DNA from: Alphaproteobacteria bacterium
GTDB lineage: Bacteria; Pseudomonadota; Alphaproteobacteria; Micavibrionales; Micavibrionaceae
Length of the DNA stretch: 34,557 bases
Assembly: GCA_030147745.1 (NCBI GenBank)
Contig: JASBUS010000004.1
Location: forward strand, 1 to 34,557
Reading direction: 5' to 3'
Below the pieces are notes generated by a model. That model saw only the letters and a program-made list of their open reading frames with translations, was not told the DNA's origin and made no database searches. Both the position numbers and the translations under genes were made by a program. Shown in pieces: positions 16,894 through 25,353 of this stretch (the first letter of the stretch is position 1; every line of letters starts with the position of its first letter).

Positions 16894-18204
16894 TTAACGC
16901 ATAAACGACGGAATATCATCCCCAAAGCCAACAACATCTGGGCCATCATCATGGTGATCGTTGTTATAGCGCGGCTTTGCCTGTGCCGTTTTCTCGCGGC
17001 GCGCAGGTGATTTCTCTTTATCATCACGCTTTTCATGTTGCGGTTTTGCCTTTGGCTTATCGCCTTTTAACAACGCAGAAATATCACTTACAGGTAATTT
17101 TTCATTGGTGATTTTCTCAATCGCTGCGACAAATTTATCATCTGTCTTTTTAACAGCCAAAGACCATGACACACCCGTCTTACCCGCACGGCCAGTACGG
17201 CCAATACGGTGCACATAATCATCGGCATGCATCGGAATATCATAGTTAAATACATGCGATACATTCGACACATCAAGGCCACGCGCCGCAACGTCTGAAC
17301 AAACAAGCAACTTCAAATCGCCCTTTTTGAACTTTGCCAATGTCTCTGTACGTTGTTTTTGCACCAAATCACCATGCATCGCCTCAGCCGAGAAGCCCTT
17401 TTTATTCAAAAAGCTGCATAACGCTGAAATATCACGCTTACGGTTACAGAATATAAACGCATTCGTAACGTTTTCCTGTTTAATCAAAGCAGCTAAAGCA
17501 TCCATTTTCTGGCGGCTATCAACCCAAGCCAAATGCTGCGTGATATTTTTAGATGTCGTCGCAGGCGGCGCAACAGAAACAGTGCGCGGATTGCTCAAGA
17601 ATTTTTCTGTTAAACGCTTCACTTCATCAGGCATCGTCGCACTGAACAGCAATGTTTGGCGGAATGGCGGTAATTTCGAAACAATTTTCTCAATATCAGG
17701 AATAAAGCCCATATCAAGCATACGATCGGCTTCATCAATCACCAAGACTTTCATATCTGATAAAATCAACGTACCGCGGTCAAACAAGTCAAGCAAACGC
17801 CCCGGCGTCGCGATCAAGACATCAACGCCTTGATCCAATATTTTCATCTGGTCACCCATAGCTTCGCCGCCGACCAATAAAGCCTTCGACAAGTTATGAT
17901 ATTGGCCGTATTTCTCAAAGCTTTCAGCGACCTGCGCGGCCAATTCACGTGTTGGCGCCAGAACCAGTGAACGCGGCATGCGTGCACGCGCACGGCCCGT
18001 TGACAAAATATCAATCATCGGCAGCGTAAAGCCCGCTGTTTTACCAGTACCAGTTTGCGCCAAACCGACAAGGTCACGCGCCATCAAAATATGGGGAATC
18101 GCTTGCGCCTGAATAGGTGTCGGCTTTTCATAGCCAGCTTCCTTCAGTGCACGTAATGTTTCGGCGCTTAGGCCTAAATCTTCAAATGTGTTGATTTCAC
18201 TCAT
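16894..18204 (-). CDS. DEAD-box ATP-dependent RNA helicase, RhlE-like
   Basis: This is a 436-residue cytosolic RNA helicase, using the ATG at 18202-18204 (MSEINTFEDLGLS). A TTG 19 codons upstream leaves the frame open but adds sequence not typical of the family. Visible motifs in order are: Q motif (FEDLGLS...PTPIQAQAIP), Walker A AQTGTGKT at 49-56, PTRELA, GG, TPGR, DEAD (VIDEADRMLDMGF), SAT, then domain 2 with ARGLDVSNV and HRIGRTGRAG. The C-terminal 70 residues are charged and disordered-looking (KPKAKPQHEKRDDKEK) and end in DDIPSFMR, like the RhlE group. Such helicases act in RNA decay or ribosome assembly, often at low temperature; which role applies here is unknown. It is upstream of lptD by 109 bases, so possibly separately transcribed. 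Confidence 0.92.
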   Translation of the reverse strand: MSEINTFEDLGLSAETLRALKEAGYEKPTPIQAQAIPHILMARDLVGLAQTGTGKTAGFTLPMIDILSTGRARARMPRSLVLAPTRELAAQVAESFEKYGQYHNLSKALLVGGEAMGDQMKILDQGVDVLIATPGRLLDLFDRGTLILSDMKVLVIDEADRMLDMGFIPDIEKIVSKLPPFRQTLLFSATMPDEVKRLTEKFLSNPRTVSVAPPATTSKNITQHLAWVDSRQKMDALAALIKQENVTNAFIFCNRKRDISALCSFLNKKGFSAEAMHGDLVQKQRTETLAKFKKGDLKLLVCSDVAARGLDVSNVSHVFNYDIPMHADDYVHRIGRTGRAGKTGVSWSLAVKKTDDKFVAAIEKITNEKLPVSDISALLKGDKPKAKPQHEKRDDKEKSPARREKTAQAKPRYNNDHHDDGPDVVGFGDDIPSFMR

Positions 18205-18285
18205 ATAGTCTTTAATATTTCTGTGTGTAGGATAATTTTGATTAATTATAGCTAACTTCAACCATACATAAAACGTATTCTGCCC

Positions 18286-18972
18286 TTAAATACAACACTT
18301 ATTTGCAGATAGACGCATTTCAGGCGGCAAATCCGCGTCACTTAAGGGCGCATAGGTTGAGGTTTCTTCGGGATAAAATCTGAAATCCCACCATTCAGCA
18401 GGCAGTGCGAGCAGTTTTTCACCGCAATCCGCCGCGCCGCGCGCCATATAATCATCCAGACGCGCCCTATTCGCCTTCACATCCGCGCTTAAATCATCAT
18501 AGTCCCTATGCGCAGGCCAAATTCCCGCCATCTTATCTTCCGGAAAGCAATCAAAGGGCGTCCCCATATCAAGCTCTTGATCCGTATGTGCATCATAAAG
18601 CGTAACATCAACCGCCATACCGCGCGGGTGACCGCCTGCCCCAGGGGGCGAAATAAGCCGAGGCGCCTCGAGCCATTCTGGGTGTTCGCGCGCAATTGGG
18701 CTTTCACCCATCAGTTTTTGCGCTTCCATCGTGCGCAAACCATCCTTCACCCATAAAACAAATCCATCGCCTTTAGCTAGCGCCGCCGCTTTTAACACAA
18801 CATCCGCCAAACGTTTATGAAGGTAAATTTGCGCATCAGCATGATATAACGCACAGCCAAATACATTTTCAGGATGCGCAGCATCCGCATAAACCACATC
18901 CGCCACATAAAGGCCATTATGCCCATCCATATGGACAAGATCTTCTATCGCTATTTTTTTCATCGCAACCAT
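18286..18972 (-). CDS. VanX/DdpX-type D-Ala-D-Ala dipeptidase (M15D) with altered zinc ligand
   Basis: This is a 228-residue soluble protein without a signal peptide. The M15D fold is recognised by WVKDGLRT (Arg80, the VanX Arg71 position), G-H115-PRGMAV-D122 (VanX His116/Asp123 zinc ligands, same spacing of seven) and EWWDF at 193-197. Enzymes of this family cleave the D-Ala-D-Ala dipeptide, in cell-wall recycling or vancomycin resistance. In the canonical EWWH motif the His is the third zinc ligand; here it is Asp196, while the catalytic Glu193 is kept. Activity is therefore plausible but unproven. There are no vanA/vanH partners nearby, so a resistance role is not supported. The start ATG 18970-18972 has AAGGTG eight bases upstream; the gene is divergent from the CDF transporter. 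Confidence 0.82.
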   Translation of the reverse strand: MVAMKKIAIEDLVHMDGHNGLYVADVVYADAAHPENVFGCALYHADAQIYLHKRLADVVLKAAALAKGDGFVLWVKDGLRTMEAQKLMGESPIAREHPEWLEAPRLISPPGAGGHPRGMAVDVTLYDAHTDQELDMGTPFDCFPEDKMAGIWPAHRDYDDLSADVKANRARLDDYMARGAADCGEKLLALPAEWWDFRFYPEETSTYAPLSDADLPPEMRLSANKCCI

Positions 18973-19030
18973 TCACGCAACACCTTATAATTCAAGGCAG
19001 GAAGTATAACATAACAAAAAGAAATAAACG

Positions 19031-19978
19031 ATGCCCCATGATTGCGGTCACCACAACGCCAGCCATTTAAGCAAAAAAGCCCTTATCATTGCGATTGCAA
19101 TTAATGGCCTATTGACTATAGCCCAAATCATTGGGGGCGTTGCCGCAAACTCCCTCGCTTTGCTCACGGATGCCCTTCATAACGCCAGCGATGCCCTTGC
19201 CCTCGTCCTTGCGCTTGTCGCGATTATGATTGGGGAGCGTCCTGCCGATGATAAGCGCAGCTTTGGATATAAGCGCGCAGAATCTATTGCGGCGCTGATT
19301 AACCTCACCGCCCTTATCATGCTTGGCCTTTATCTCGCTGGGCAATCCATACATCATTTAATTGCGCCTGAACCTGTTCACGCCCCAATCATGATTTGGG
19401 TGGCATTAATCGCGCTCATCATTGATACAGGCACAGCGCTGCTTATCCGCACGCACGCCCATAGCAGCGAAAATATGCGCGCAGCCTTCCTCCATAATGT
19501 CATGGATGCACTAGCCTCCCTCGCCGTCATCCTCGGCGGCGTCGCCATCTTCTATAAGGGGTGGAATTGGCTAGACCCTGCGCTCTCGCTTGTTATCTCT
19601 CTCTATGTTATTGCCCATGGTTACCAAGCCATGAAAAAGACCATTCATTTGCTCATGCAAGGTACGCCGCAACATGTTGACACCGCGGCATTGGAGCAAA
19701 CCATGCGCGCCCACGACTTTGTCGTTGATATTCACCACATCCATGTTTGGCAGCTCCACGAACACCGCACGGCGCTAGAAGCCCATGTCGTGATCAGTGA
19801 CATTCGCCAGATGGAAAGCGTCAAACAATCGCTCAAAAGCTTATTGCATGAAAAATTTCAAATATCACATTCGACTTTAGAATTTGAAAACAAGGAAGTT
19901 TCAACGGCCTGTAAAGAGCATGATCACGACCACGGGAATGAACACCACCATGATCATGACCATAGCCATAAACATTAA
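19031..19978 (+). CDS. cation diffusion facilitator, zinc efflux type
   Basis: This is a 315-residue inner-membrane metal/proton antiporter of the CDF family, ZitB/CzcD branch. There are six predicted helices. The transport site is the zinc-type HD-HD set: His50 and Asp54 in LHNASDA on helix 2, and His155 and Asp159 in LHNVMDA on helix 5. The cytosolic C-terminal domain (VVDIHHIHVWQLHEHRTALEAHVV) is the usual dimerising regulatory fold. The protein has His clusters at both ends (CGHHNASH and a final stretch of alternating His/Asp), likely metal-buffering. The start ATG at 19031 is preceded by AAGAAAT. It is divergent from the dipeptidase gene with 58 bases between them and ends 9 bases before the convergent SpoIIAA-like gene. 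Confidence 0.93.
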   Translation: MPHDCGHHNASHLSKKALIIAIAINGLLTIAQIIGGVAANSLALLTDALHNASDALALVLALVAIMIGERPADDKRSFGYKRAESIAALINLTALIMLGLYLAGQSIHHLIAPEPVHAPIMIWVALIALIIDTGTALLIRTHAHSSENMRAAFLHNVMDALASLAVILGGVAIFYKGWNWLDPALSLVISLYVIAHGYQAMKKTIHLLMQGTPQHVDTAALEQTMRAHDFVVDIHHIHVWQLHEHRTALEAHVVISDIRQMESVKQSLKSLLHEKFQISHSTLEFENKEVSTACKEHDHDHGNEHHHDHDHSHKH

Positions 19979-19987
19979 GTCTGATCT

Positions 19988-20386
19988 TTAGGCCGCGGCT
20001 TTACCGATTACACCCTCTTCAATCCATGCAATGGCTTCGTCTTTTTGACTAACATCAAAATAACGTAGCTTCGCACCGACAAAAGGTTTCATGAATAAGG
20101 CTAAACCTTTTTCCCAAGCTTTATCGCCGACCATAGCCATGCGATCAATATCTTTTAAATGATGATAGGCAAGCTTGCATTCTTCCCAGAGCGCGCCTGC
20201 AGACCAACCTTTAAAATCAACAAGTTCTACAAAAACACGGATCTTGCCAAATTTATTAATTAAACGTTCAGCCTCAGGCACGAACAAATCATAATCAGCG
20301 ACCTCTAGCTTGCCAACAATAACGCCATGCATAATACAGCCAGATGTTTCAACCTTGAATAATTTATGCTCAAATTTAATGGTCAT
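19988..20386 (-). CDS. SpoIIAA-like (STAS-related) protein
   Basis: This is a 132-residue soluble protein resembling the SpoIIAA-like family, small STAS/CRAL-TRIO-related proteins of unclear role. Support: compact alternating alpha/beta pattern, KIRVFVELVDFKGWSAGALWEECK in the centre, then DRMAMVGDKAWEKGLA and a closing amphipathic helix (DEAIAWIEEG). A strong ribosome site (AGGGAGG about seven bases before ATG) marks the start. No partner kinase or sigma factor is adjacent, so a sigma-regulatory role should not be assumed; the name reflects fold only. The gene is convergent with the CDF transporter. Confidence 0.75.
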   Translation of the reverse strand: MTIKFEHKLFKVETSGCIMHGVIVGKLEVADYDLFVPEAERLINKFGKIRVFVELVDFKGWSAGALWEECKLAYHHLKDIDRMAMVGDKAWEKGLALFMKPFVGAKLRYFDVSQKDEAIAWIEEGVIGKAAA

Positions 20387-20461
20387 GATTAAACCTCCCT
20401 AAATAAAATTCCTACCCATATATATAGCTTAACATATTGTAATTAAAAGATCAGGCACATT

Positions 20462-20491
20462 AAAAACAGCCCCGCGAGCGGAGCTGTTTTT
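20462..20491 (-). terminator. intrinsic terminator after the outer-membrane protein gene
   Basis: The arms AAAAACAGC-C-CCGC and GCGG-A-GCTGTTTTT form a stem interrupted by one mismatch around a 2-base loop, with U-runs on both strands. It lies about 20 bases downstream of the stop of the gene at 20512-21231. It would also stop any plus-strand transcription. Confidence 0.85.
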
Positions 20492-20511
20492 AATAAATAT
20501 ATCGCCTGAAT

Positions 20512-21231
20512 TTAACCAATTGGCACACGAATGCTCAGCATAGTTGTGCCCAAACCAGCCAATGTGCCGCGTGTCTTTTCAACGTCAAGCTGGCCAGTCT
20601 GCGCATTTTGTTCAATTTTGTTATAGCTTCCTTGTAGAAGCTCAAAACTCACTTTGTCATACTTAACGCCAATACCCCACATAAAGCCCTGTGGCGCCGT
20701 TGTGATCATATCCATACCGTCTTGCTGATACGATGAATGATGATTATACACGACCGCATAGCCGTTAATATCATCATTACATTTACCAATGACACAAACC
20801 TTCGCCATGGCCTCTTCAAATTTACCTTTAATACCCGCACCAAATTTGGCTTTACCATGGGTATAACCAGCCTCTATGCGGTCAGTGATCTGCACACGAT
20901 GCGAAAAGGCTGTAAAATTATTCGTTAAATGATCATCAATATTGATTGTTTGAATAACACTGGCTGAAACGGAAACATCCTTGACCAGTTTATTGATAAC
21001 AGGAATATGTCGACCGTAGAAAAACTCGCCATATACACCTAGGCCAGCGGCAGGCGTAACATCACCATCTGTGTTAATGCTTCCCGCAACAACAGGCGCA
21101 ATACCCCACTCAAAGCTGCTTGGCTCATCAGCCTCGACATTGTCGACATTTGTATTCGCTGCGGCAGGCAATGCTGTCCCTACGCCCAAAGCTAATAATA
21201 CGGCTGATAGTTTTTTAGAAATCTTATTCAT
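20512..21231 (-). CDS. exported outer-membrane beta-barrel protein (MipA/OmpV-like?)
   Basis: This is a 239-residue protein with a signal peptide (MNKISKKLSAVLLALGVGTALPAAA) and alternating amphipathic strands ending in a hydrophobic/aromatic C-terminal strand (GTTMLSIRVPIG). The start is the ATG at 21229-21231, preceded by a strong GAGGGG; a longer TTG-started frame begins at 21264 but adds an implausible N-terminus. The overall shape (APVVAGSINTDGDVTPAAGLGVYGEFFYGR near the N-terminus) suggests a small porin- or MipA-like barrel, but no conserved motif settles this. It carries its own promoter (21274-21302) and terminator (20462-20491), so it is a single-gene transcript, likely well expressed. 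Confidence 0.78.
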   Translation of the reverse strand: MNKISKKLSAVLLALGVGTALPAAANTNVDNVEADEPSSFEWGIAPVVAGSINTDGDVTPAAGLGVYGEFFYGRHIPVINKLVKDVSVSASVIQTINIDDHLTNNFTAFSHRVQITDRIEAGYTHGKAKFGAGIKGKFEEAMAKVCVIGKCNDDINGYAVVYNHHSSYQQDGMDMITTAPQGFMWGIGVKYDKVSFELLQGSYNKIEQNAQTGQLDVEKTRGTLAGLGTTMLSIRVPIG

Positions 21232-21273
21232 CTTTGCCCCTCTTAAATAACATCCCCAAAACAATTTTCATAA

Positions 21274-21302
21274 TATATACGCTTAATTAAATAAAAAGTC
21301 AA
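21274..21302 (-). promoter_or_regulatory. promoter of the outer-membrane protein gene
   Basis: Minus-strand TTGACT (21297-21302) and TATATA (21274-21279) are separated by exactly 17 bases, a good sigma-70 arrangement. Transcription would start near 21267, giving a leader of about 35 bases that holds the GAGGGG ribosome site. Confidence 0.7.
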
Positions 21303-21355
21303 AATTAATCGTATTGATAATTTGAGGAACAAAACTGAAACCAACCAAAAGGCAT

Positions 21356-21380
21356 AAAAAAAGCCCCGCTAAGCGAGGCT
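21356..21380 (-). terminator. intrinsic terminator after tRNA-Glu
   Basis: On the minus strand the stem AGCC-T-CGC / GCG-G-GGCT (one internal mismatch) with a three-base loop is followed by seven Us. It begins about 12 bases beyond the tRNA 3' end and ends the single-tRNA transcript. Confidence 0.85.
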
Positions 21381-21391
21381 GTTTTTAAAAT

Positions 21392-21467
21392 TGGCATCCC
21401 GTACGGGATTCGAACCCGTGTTGCCGCCGTGAAAGGGCGGTGTCCTAGGCCTCTAGACGAACGGGAC
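21392..21467 (-). tRNA. tRNA-Glu (UUC anticodon), CCA encoded
   Basis: The cloverleaf is complete over 76 bases. The acceptor stem GTCCCGT pairs with ACGGGAT (first pair G-U), the D-arm is TCGTCTAGAGGCCTAGGA, the anticodon arm is CCGCC-CTTTCAC-GGCGG with anticodon TTC (complement at 21431-21433), and the T-arm is CGGGTTCGAATCCCG. The discriminator G is followed by an encoded CCA. The sequence is very close to E. coli tRNA-Glu. It has its own promoter and terminator and lies between recJ and the outer-membrane protein gene. Confidence 0.98.
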
Positions 21468-21496
21468 GCAAATCAGAGGTCGTTAAGACGAAGCTG

Positions 21497-21526
21497 TTTA
21501 TAAGCTATCTCGAATGCATTAATCAA
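21497..21526 (-). promoter_or_regulatory. tRNA-Glu promoter
   Basis: TTGATT (21521-21526) and TATAAA (21497-21502) on the minus strand are spaced by 18 bases. The predicted start lies roughly 20 bases before the mature 5' end of the tRNA, which is normal for a tRNA precursor. Confidence 0.6.
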
Positions 21527-21582
21527 GCATTATTTTTAAATTTTTTCACTTTTTTGGTAAAAAACTTTATAACGCCTTGAAA

Positions 21583-23418
21583 TCACGCCAAAGCGACATC
21601 CTTAATATGCAGTTCAGCCGTTTCATTACCGTTCCAGCTATTGATACGAATATAACCAAGCACATGCATTAATGCGCCCTGTTTATTCAGCATCATTTGT
21701 CCCAAATCAGTATCTAGCGCGCGGAAAGCCACCGCTTTAATACGGCTGCCACCTTCGGCATCAACAATTGTACATTTCACATGCGAACCGCCGACAACGT
21801 CAACGAATTGCAGTTTGACATGAGGCAAAACAAATAGCGGCTCTTCATTCGCCATACCATATGGCCCAATGAATCGTTCCACATCGCGCGCAAAATCAAC
21901 CTGCACACCGCGCACCGATAAAATGCCATCAATAACTGTCTCGACCGATGTTTCAGCTGATTCGAGCTGTTTTTGCACGTGATCATTCAAATAAGTCTTT
22001 AAACCGTCGACCTGTTCAGGCAGAACCGTAAAACCGCCCGCCATAGCATGGCCGCCGCCTTTAACGCAATGCCCTGCATGACGTGCATCAATAAAGGCTG
22101 ACGCCATATTCACCCCTGGTACAGAACGACCAGAGCCGCGCCCTTCCCTGCGCCCATCTTCACCATTAGCATAAGTAACAACACAGCAAGGTTTGTGATA
22201 AATCTCTTTTAACTGCCCTGCGACCAAACCACTTAAACCTGGATGACCATCTTCATCATCAATGAATAAAAGCGGATATTGGTCTAAACCTTCAGATTCG
22301 ATTTTACGCTTCGCGCGCGCCATCATGTCTTCCTGAATAGCTTTGCGCTTATCGTTACAATCATTGAGCGTCCATGCGATATTCTTAGCATGCTCACTAT
22401 CTTCACTGGCGAGCATTTCTGCCCCTAAAAAGGCTTTGTGGACACGTGAGCCTGCATTAATACGCGGGCCAAGCATAAAACCGCATGTATAGGCATCAAC
22501 CTTGCCAGAAACACCTGCAACCTCCGCCAATGCGGCAATACCTGTATTCAGGCGGCGTTCAATCATCGGCAGGCCGTGACGCACAAATAAGCGGTTCGCC
22601 CCATTGAGCGGCACCATATCGCACACCGTACCAAGCGCGACTAAATCAAGCAGCATGCGCATATCTGGCGGCGTGATGTTATTTTTCTCAAAATAACCGC
22701 GGCTTTTCAGTACATTGTTAATCGCCACACAAGATAGATAACAAACCCCAACAGCCGCAAGCACACCGAGGCCACTTTCATCATCGCGGCGTTTTGGGTT
22801 AATTACAAAATTGGCATTTGGCAATTTGTCTTCAGATTCGTGGTGATCAAAAATAGTGATTTTCAGGCCAAGTTCACGCCCCTGCGCGACCACATCAAAT
22901 GACGTTGTCCCGCAATCGGCAATAAACACATATTCAGCGCCTTGATTTTGAAGGGTTTTCAGCGCGTTAATATTCGGGCCATAACCTTCAACCATACGGT
23001 CAGGAATATAAAATGGAATATCAATACCAAGCGCACGGAAATATTTGATAAAAACCGCAGACGAAGTCGACCCATCGACATCAAAGTCCCCAAAGACTGC
23101 GATTTTAACGCCGTTTTCAATGTCGTCAGCGACATCTTCGGCAAAAGCGCGCATATCCTTCATCGTAAATGGATCAGGGAAGTCACGCGCCAATTTCGGG
23201 TCAATAAAGGCATCTACCGTATCAGCATCAATACCACGAGAAGATAAAATACGCGCAACCAATTCAGGCATTTTTTGCATACGCATGATTGAACCAATGC
23301 GTAGTTTATCATCCTCGGTCATCACCCAACGCGCTGCGTTAGCCGAACGATGTACACCAAAGGCAGCTTCGCCACCAAGCGATGCCGTGCGTGCGTCAAT
23401 TTCCGCGAGCATTGACAT
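21583..23418 (-). CDS. recJ: single-stranded-DNA-specific exonuclease RecJ
   Basis: RecJ degrades single-stranded DNA 5' to 3' in recombination and mismatch repair. The 611-residue product has the DHH phosphoesterase motifs in order: G110-DFDVDG (motif I), ADCGTT (Asp168), DHH at 191-193, GTVCDMVPLNGANR and GPRINAGSR. The DHHA1 motif GGGHAMAGGF follows near residue 465, and a C-terminal OB-like domain ends with AELHIKDVALA. Length agrees with the family. Its ATG at 23416-23418 lies 47 bases downstream of hom, in line with the hom-recJ association of Alphaproteobacteria, except that glpX, often between them, is missing. Confidence 0.96.
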   Translation of the reverse strand: MSMLAEIDARTASLGGEAAFGVHRSANAARWVMTEDDKLRIGSIMRMQKMPELVARILSSRGIDADTVDAFIDPKLARDFPDPFTMKDMRAFAEDVADDIENGVKIAVFGDFDVDGSTSSAVFIKYFRALGIDIPFYIPDRMVEGYGPNINALKTLQNQGAEYVFIADCGTTSFDVVAQGRELGLKITIFDHHESEDKLPNANFVINPKRRDDESGLGVLAAVGVCYLSCVAINNVLKSRGYFEKNNITPPDMRMLLDLVALGTVCDMVPLNGANRLFVRHGLPMIERRLNTGIAALAEVAGVSGKVDAYTCGFMLGPRINAGSRVHKAFLGAEMLASEDSEHAKNIAWTLNDCNDKRKAIQEDMMARAKRKIESEGLDQYPLLFIDDEDGHPGLSGLVAGQLKEIYHKPCCVVTYANGEDGRREGRGSGRSVPGVNMASAFIDARHAGHCVKGGGHAMAGGFTVLPEQVDGLKTYLNDHVQKQLESAETSVETVIDGILSVRGVQVDFARDVERFIGPYGMANEEPLFVLPHVKLQFVDVVGGSHVKCTIVDAEGGSRIKAVAFRALDTDLGQMMLNKQGALMHVLGYIRINSWNGNETAELHIKDVALA

Positions 23419-23465
23419 TCTAAAGCCTTTCCAAGGGATAGGCCTCTGTGCTGCTATCCCTAAAT

Positions 23466-24767
23466 TTAAATATTAAAAATTCTATATACGCTGACAATTT
23501 CTGCGATGCAATCGAGCGCTTGAAGCTTATTAAGCACGCTCGTTAAAGCATAGCGCGTTGTCTTATGTGTCGTGATCACAACCGATACAGGGCCATCCAC
23601 ATGGTAATGACGCTGAATAAGTTCATCAATCGACAAGCCTTCCGCGCTTAGCGCCGAAGATATATTCGCCATTACGCCCGGACGATCTTCGACCGAAAGA
23701 TGAATATAATATTTAGCCTCATCTCGGCTACTATCCATGTAACGCGCATCTTTCAATTGAGATGCCGAAACAGAGAAAACTGTGCCAATATCGCCGCAAA
23801 CAATATCCATGATATCCGCAACGACGGCAGAAGCTGTTGGCCCTGCCCCTGCGCCGCGGCCAATATTCACAACTTGGCCTGCAAAATCCGCATCAAAGAA
23901 GACCGCGTTAAACGAGCTATCGACAGATGCTAATGGCGCAGATTTTTTAACAAAACATGGTTCAACACTTTGCGCGACATGGCCTTGTTCATCAACATGC
24001 GCACTGCCAAGCAGTTTAATTTTATAACCAAGCTCATCCGCAATTTTTAAATCAAGACTGCTGATTTCACGAATGCCGCTTGTATGCTCAAGCACATTAT
24101 CCAAATCAGGCTTAATCCCAAATGCCAAAGCCGATAAAATGCATAACTTATGACCTGTATCGATACCATCAATATCAAAGCTTGGGTCTGCTTCTGCATA
24201 GCCTTTGGCTTGCGCTTCGACCAAAACATCATCAAATGCGCGGCCGCTTAAGCCCATTTCTGAAAGGATAAAGTTACATGTACCGTTCAAAATGCCTGAT
24301 ACCGCCTTAATGTTATTCGCCGCTAAACCTTGTTTAATGGTCTTAATCGCCGGAATACCACCCGCAACCGCTGCTTCATATTTTAAGGCGACATTTTTAT
24401 ATTCAGCCTTTTGCGCCAATTTCAAGCCATGACGCGCGATCATCGCCTTATTGGCTGTAACCACATGTTGACCGCTTTCAAGCGCGTGAGCGACCAAATC
24501 ATGGGCAACACCATGTTCACCGCCAATTAATTCAACAACACAGTCAATATCCTTGCGCCCCGCTAAGTCAGCGGCACTATCAACCCATTCATAAACGCTA
24601 ACATCAACGCTGCGGGCCTTGTTTTTATTTGCGGATGAAACAGCGACGATTTGAATATCGCGCCCTGTACGTGCCTTAATTAATGCGGCATTGCTTTGGA
24701 TAATATCGACCACACCCTGACCGACCGTCCCCAGACCGGCAATCGCGATTTTAAATGGCTCTGTCAT
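23466..24767 (-). CDS. hom: homoserine dehydrogenase
   Basis: This enzyme reduces aspartate semialdehyde to homoserine in threonine, methionine and isoleucine synthesis. The 433-residue protein has the N-terminal nucleotide-binding GLGTVGQGV at residues 11-19, the catalytic domain with TANKAMIARHG, GGIPAIKTIKQGLAANNI, GTCNFILSEM and AEADPSFDIDGIDTGHKL, and a C-terminal ACT domain from about residue 350 (HLSVEDRPGVMANISSAL), which suggests allosteric control by an amino acid, normally threonine. It is the monofunctional form, not fused to aspartokinase. The start ATG 24765-24767 lies 8 bases after the lipoprotein gene stop, indicating co-transcription; recJ follows. Confidence 0.97.
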   Translation of the reverse strand: MTEPFKIAIAGLGTVGQGVVDIIQSNAALIKARTGRDIQIVAVSSANKNKARSVDVSVYEWVDSAADLAGRKDIDCVVELIGGEHGVAHDLVAHALESGQHVVTANKAMIARHGLKLAQKAEYKNVALKYEAAVAGGIPAIKTIKQGLAANNIKAVSGILNGTCNFILSEMGLSGRAFDDVLVEAQAKGYAEADPSFDIDGIDTGHKLCILSALAFGIKPDLDNVLEHTSGIREISSLDLKIADELGYKIKLLGSAHVDEQGHVAQSVEPCFVKKSAPLASVDSSFNAVFFDADFAGQVVNIGRGAGAGPTASAVVADIMDIVCGDIGTVFSVSASQLKDARYMDSSRDEAKYYIHLSVEDRPGVMANISSALSAEGLSIDELIQRHYHVDGPVSVVITTHKTTRYALTSVLNKLQALDCIAEIVSVYRIFNI

Positions 24768-24775
24768 AAAAATGC

Positions 24776-25162
24776 TTACTCGTTAAAGTTTTTATCGTCT
24801 TCATGCATAGATGAACCGATATCAAGTCCACCACGCCACATTGAAAGAAGTGATTCCCAGCGGCCTTCTGCATGCACAGCTTTGCGCTCAGTATAGCTAA
24901 CATAATCATTACGTGGCGGCACTTCATAAACCGTTACGCCATCTTTTTGTACGATTTCATGATCAACATCTGGCGCATAATTCACGTAAGACATGTCTTT
25001 TGGCTGAACGTCATATACTTCGACAGCTCTACGTTCGCTTAAATTTTCGCTAACTACTTCACCATCCTTGTTAAAGGAAATTGATGCCTCTTGCTTGCTT
25101 GCACATGCCGCAAGTAAACAAACTAAACCAATACACAAAGCTCTATTCAATATCTGACTCAT
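24776..25162 (-). CDS. small lipoprotein of unknown function
   Basis: This is a 128-residue product with a lipoprotein signal peptide: MSQILNRALCIGLVCLLAAC, in which LAAC is the lipobox and Cys20 the lipidated residue. The residue after Cys is Ala, not Asp, so sorting to the outer membrane is the default. The mature part is hydrophilic and Tyr/Val-rich (VYDVQPKDMSYVNYAPDVD, VTVYEVPPRNDYVSY), hinting at two repeats of a V-Y-V-P-P/Q element, with no family I recognise. The ATG at 25160-25162 has GAGAAG upstream; an upstream GTG at 25208 opens a longer frame but would bury the signal peptide. It directly precedes hom, probably on one transcript, without an obvious functional link. Confidence 0.75.
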   Translation of the reverse strand: MSQILNRALCIGLVCLLAACASKQEASISFNKDGEVVSENLSERRAVEVYDVQPKDMSYVNYAPDVDHEIVQKDGVTVYEVPPRNDYVSYTERKAVHAEGRWESLLSMWRGGLDIGSSMHEDDKNFNE

Positions 25163-25278
25163 ATTAACTTCTCTAATAAATGATGGTGAATCCATACCCT
25201 GACATGTCACCAGAAATACGCCGCCAACGCAAGCAAAGCCGCGACAATATCCACCATTTAAAATAATAGAATTAGTAA

Positions 25279-25307
25279 TTTACAACTGCCCTATGAATCG
25301 GTTTAAT
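25279..25307 (+). promoter_or_regulatory. phaC promoter (sigma-70 type)
   Basis: TTTACA (25279-25284) and TTTAAT (25302-25307) are separated by 17 bases; each matches the consensus at 5 of 6 positions. Transcription would start about 25314, leaving a 40-base leader with a strong GAGGGG ribosome site before the phaC ATG. Confidence 0.72.
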
Positions 25308-25353
25308 ATCATCATATTTTTTAAAGCGTTTTTATTGTCTGAGGGGATTTATA

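Noticed and set aside
18286-18972. Vancomycin-resistance role of the VanX-type peptidase
   Set aside because: There is no D-Ala-D-Lac ligase, dehydrogenase or two-component genes nearby, and Gram-negative cells have outer-membrane protection; cell-wall turnover is likelier.
21232-21264. TTG-started extension of the outer-membrane protein
   Set aside because: It would put an unlikely WGCYLRGAK stretch before the signal peptide, and the internal ATG has a much better ribosome site.
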